Positions 5,770 to 7,410 of a stretch of 7,410 nucleotides of DNA are shown in pieces. The stretch is from Chroococcidiopsidaceae cyanobacterium CP_BM_RX_35 (lineage in GTDB: Bacteria; Cyanobacteriota; Cyanobacteriia; Cyanobacteriales; Chroococcidiopsidaceae). Below the pieces are notes generated by a model that was not told the DNA's origin, searched no databases, and was given only the letters and a program-made list of their open reading frames with translations. Position 1 is the first letter of the stretch, and every line of letters starts with the position of its first letter. Made by a program: the position numbers and the translations under genes. The stretch is taken from NCBI GenBank assembly GCA_019242465.1, contig JAFAVL010000601.1, positions 1-7,410 on the forward strand. Reading direction: 5' to 3'.

Positions 5770-5789
5770 CAAGCGCAATGACTCATAGT

Positions 5790-7220
5790 TTAAGAAGCGA
5801 TCGCTCGCTTGTATGCTTCGTCTAGCACTTCTGAAAGCGTCGGGTGAGTATGGACTAGATGGGCAAGGGAGTGAACAGACTGCCTGTTCGCAATCGCTGC
5901 TGACGCCTCATGGATCAAATCTGCTGCGTGCAATCCTAAGATATGCACACCTAAGACTTCACCTGTATCTTGGCGGTAGATCACCTTTGCCATGCCTTCA
6001 CCTTCGCCTTCTGCTAAAGCCTTAGAATTCCCCTTAAAGTAAGTCCTAACTGCTCCAACCTCGAATCCCTCTATCTGACCCAACTCCTTAGCAGCTGGTT
6101 CTGTCATTCCCACTGTGCTGATTTCCGGGTGGGTAAACACAGCAGCGGGAATACTGCGATAGTCTACCTGCTGCTGTCGCCCACAGATGTTTTCCACCGC
6201 TATGATGCCCTGAGCTGAAGCCGCATGAGCTAGCATCATCTTACCGTTAGCATCCCCAATTGCCCAGAGGTGCGGCACTGGTTCTCCAGATGAAAGGACT
6301 GCCATGCGGTCATCTACTGGAATAAAGCCTCGCCGATCAATTTCCACCCCTACAGACTCTAAACCGAGGTTCTTGGTAGCAGGAATGCGACCAGTCGCAA
6401 CTAGGCAAGCATCCACCTCAAGCACGTCTACAACTTCTTTAGTTTTAGTATCGGCTAGTTCAATCGTCACAGGGTTACCAGGGGTAACTTTCTTTGCCAA
6501 GACGCCTACCTTAGTTTCAATATCACGCGGAGCAATTAGCACGCGTTGAGCAAGTTTAGAAATATCTGGATCAAAACCGGGTAAAAGCTGGTCTAAAGCC
6601 TCGATCATCGTGATTTCACAGCCTAGAGCTGAATAGACATCAGAGAACTCCAAACCAATATAACCACTGCCAATAATTGCCACCCAGTCTGGCAGTGACT
6701 CCAGCTTCACCCCTTTGTCGCTGGTAAAAACCGTTTGGTCATCCACAGTAATTCCTGGAGGGACGAAGGGTTGGGAGCCTGGGGAAAGCATGATGTCTTT
6801 TCCTGTCACGGTTTTTTCCCCAGAATCTGTTGTTATCGTCACTTTTTGCGGTCCTGCCAACTTACCCCAACCTCGAATCACATCAACTCCTAAGCGTTTG
6901 AGACTGTTGGTTAAGTCTCCCTGAATTTTGTTGACTAGGTTACTGGCATGTTCCGCGATCGCCTGTCTGTCAAATCCTACTTGATTAACCTGAATGCCCA
7001 TCGCCTTAAGGTGGTGAGTGTCACGTAATTCCCGCACCCGACCAGCCGCCGCCAGTAGTGCCTTAGAGGGAATGCAACCACGATTGACACAAGTACCGCC
7101 CATATCAGCAGCTTCAACAATTGCCGTCTTGAGACCACAGCTTACTGCATGTAGAGCAGCACCATGACCACCTACTCCAGCACCAATGATGACTAAGTCG
7201 TAATCAAATTCCTGACTCAT
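5790..7220 (-). CDS. lpdA: Dihydrolipoamide dehydrogenase (E3)
   Basis: This is 476 residues, the full length of the family. It is a flavoprotein disulfide reductase that reoxidises dihydrolipoamide with NAD+, serving as E3 of pyruvate dehydrogenase and probably of the glycine cleavage system. The domains run as follows: FAD-binding [15 protein letters not shown] (11-25); redox-active disulfide C44/C49 in [19 protein letters not shown]-binding [12 protein letters not shown] (181-192); second FAD motif [10 protein letters not shown] (317-326); and the dimerisation domain from about 350, with the catalytic pair H459/E464 in HTHPTLSE. No key residue is missing. The ATG at 7220 gives the normal [15 protein letters not shown] start, but no good ribosome site is seen ahead of it. 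Downstream come a 201-bp gap and then trpC on the same strand. This pairing is, from memory, common in cyanobacteria, but the gap suggests separate transcription here. Confidence 0.97.
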   Translation of the reverse strand: MSQEFDYDLVIIGAGVGGHGAALHAVSCGLKTAIVEAADMGGTCVNRGCIPSKALLAAAGRVRELRDTHHLKAMGIQVNQVGFDRQAIAEHASNLVNKIQGDLTNSLKRLGVDVIRGWGKLAGPQKVTITTDSGEKTVTGKDIMLSPGSQPFVPPGITVDDQTVFTSDKGVKLESLPDWVAIIGSGYIGLEFSDVYSALGCEITMIEALDQLLPGFDPDISKLAQRVLIAPRDIETKVGVLAKKVTPGNPVTIELADTKTKEVVDVLEVDACLVATGRIPATKNLGLESVGVEIDRRGFIPVDDRMAVLSSGEPVPHLWAIGDANGKMMLAHAASAQGIIAVENICGRQQQVDYRSIPAAVFTHPEISTVGMTEPAAKELGQIEGFEVGAVRTYFKGNSKALAEGEGEGMAKVIYRQDTGEVLGVHILGLHAADLIHEASAAIANRQSVHSLAHLVHTHPTLSEVLDEAYKRAIAS

Positions 7221-7367
7221 AGCATTTTCGATAGCAGTTAAACAAGATGGTACACCAGACTCTCTCCAAAAGGCGAAGGGCGCTTGTGGGAAGGGCGCTC
7301 GTGGGAACTTGGCGTTGGGCGAAGGGGAAAGGGAGCAAGTCAGTTTCCCAATGAAGCTTGGATTGCA
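7221..7367. other. Upstream region of lpdA, repeat-bearing
   Basis: This gap of roughly 150 bp upstream of lpdA should contain its promoter. I see no convincing sigma-70 pair on the minus strand. A G-rich repeat block fills 7272-7332, leaving about 50 unique bases next to the lpdA start, including TGGTACACCA (7249-7258), a small imperfect palindrome. No gene is seen. Confidence 0.4.
7276..7305. repeat. Two-copy 15-bp tandem repeat upstream of lpdA
   Basis: AAGGGCGCTTGTGGG (7276-7290) is followed directly by AAGGGCGCTCGTGGG (7291-7305), 14 of 15 bases identical. Related pieces continue on both sides: GGCGAAGGG at 7272-7280 and again at 7318-7326. It is a cyanobacterial intergenic tandem repeat; copy number could vary between strains. 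Confidence 0.7.
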
Positions 7368-7410
7368 ATGACCAGTACAATCACACTAACTGTACTGTGT
7401 TTGTTAGTTG
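7368..7410 (+). CDS. Possible start of a divergent gene with a hydrophobic N-terminus (cut by window end)
   Basis: From the ATG at 7368 the frame reads [14 protein letters not shown] and runs off the window. The hydrophobic run could open a signal peptide or membrane helix. Only a weak GGA precedes the start. On the other strand, a frame ending at TGA (7342-7340) is open through the window edge for about 23 codons, with the end [16 protein letters not shown], and would be the tail of a gene upstream of lpdA. The two exclude each other as real genes and I cannot choose firmly between them. Confidence 0.2.
   Translation, partial: MTSTITLTVLCLLV
7373..7408. repeat. Interlocking inverted repeats (pseudoknot geometry) at the window edge
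   Basis: CAGTACA (7373-7379) pairs with TGTACTG (7391-7397), and ACTAAC (7385-7390), lying in the loop of the first pair, matches GTTAGT (7403-7408). Both pairings are perfect. Arms this close could also be two alternative DNA-binding palindromes. Confidence 0.5.

Larger units (their letters stand above)
5589..5789. other. Repeat- and hairpin-rich gap between lpdA and trpC
   Basis: No gene is seen in these 201 bp. They hold the TAGGGAG tandem repeat, GGAGG/CCTCC arms around TTG (5633-5645), GCTCTTC twice with a 10-bp period (5646-5662), the arms AGTAGGGA/TCCCTACT (5696-5703 and 5718-5725) and a 42-bp nested hairpin (5728-5769). A trpC promoter, if present, must lie here; I found no clear -35/-10 pair. 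The mosaic looks like accumulated intergenic repeat elements. Confidence 0.5.

Noticed and set aside
5813..6924. Plus-strand open frames opposite lpdA
   Set aside because: They are shadows of the lpdA coding frame, with no ribosome sites or recognisable motifs.
1382..6962. The six GCGATCGC octamers as regulatory sites
   Set aside because: They are the dispersed HIP1 palindrome typical of cyanobacterial genomes, all inside genes here; useful as a taxon marker only.

Overview
The window looks like ordinary chromosomal DNA from a cyanobacterium. Six exact copies of the cyanobacterial HIP1 octamer GCGATCGC are present, at 1382, 2360, 2640, 5275, 5797 and 6955. The TrpC and LpdA proteins carry a cyanobacterial character (for example the TrpC N-terminus [10 protein letters not shown]). 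Two small genes behind trpC look like cyanobacteria-restricted families, and the gaps around lpdA hold short G-rich tandem repeats of the kind common in filamentous and larger unicellular cyanobacteria. I cannot name the genus.

Layout. Positions 1-657 (+) are the C-terminal third of an APC-superfamily permease of the KimA/YdaO-like type: two membrane helices and a soluble alpha/beta tail. A small four-helix membrane protein (657-1070, +) overlaps its stop codon in a TAATG junction. A hairpin at 1104-1122 then separates this pair from a convergent class I SAM methyltransferase gene (minus strand). The methyltransferase reading frame really begins at an ATG at 1754 behind a near-perfect Shine-Dalgarno, but an in-frame amber codon at 1695-1697 interrupts it. 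A second strong Shine-Dalgarno in front of an in-frame GTG at 1667 could restart translation. Divergent from it lies a 560-residue M14 zinc carboxypeptidase (1906-3588, +) with all expected metal and catalytic residues.

The rest is on the minus strand, transcribed from right to left. It runs lpdA (dihydrolipoamide dehydrogenase, 7220-5790), a 201-bp gap rich in repeats and hairpins, trpC (indole-3-glycerol-phosphate synthase, 5588-4686), a small DUF5340-like protein (4652-4326) and a coiled-coil protein (4306-3596). The last three are spaced 33 and 19 bp apart and look like one operon. It ends only 7 bp from the stop of the convergent peptidase gene. The final 190 bp upstream of lpdA hold a 15-bp tandem repeat and, at the very edge, two interlocking inverted repeats that have the geometry of an H-type pseudoknot.

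How the genes relate. TrpC makes indole-3-glycerol phosphate for tryptophan synthesis, and LpdA is the E3 subunit of 2-oxoacid dehydrogenase complexes. They are metabolically unrelated, although the two genes are, from memory, often neighbours in cyanobacteria. The permease and its overlapping membrane protein are probably co-translated. I found no defence, mobile or secondary-metabolite system. The points most worth a second look are the amber-interrupted methyltransferase, the trpC-linked small genes, the permease-coupled membrane protein and the structured gaps.
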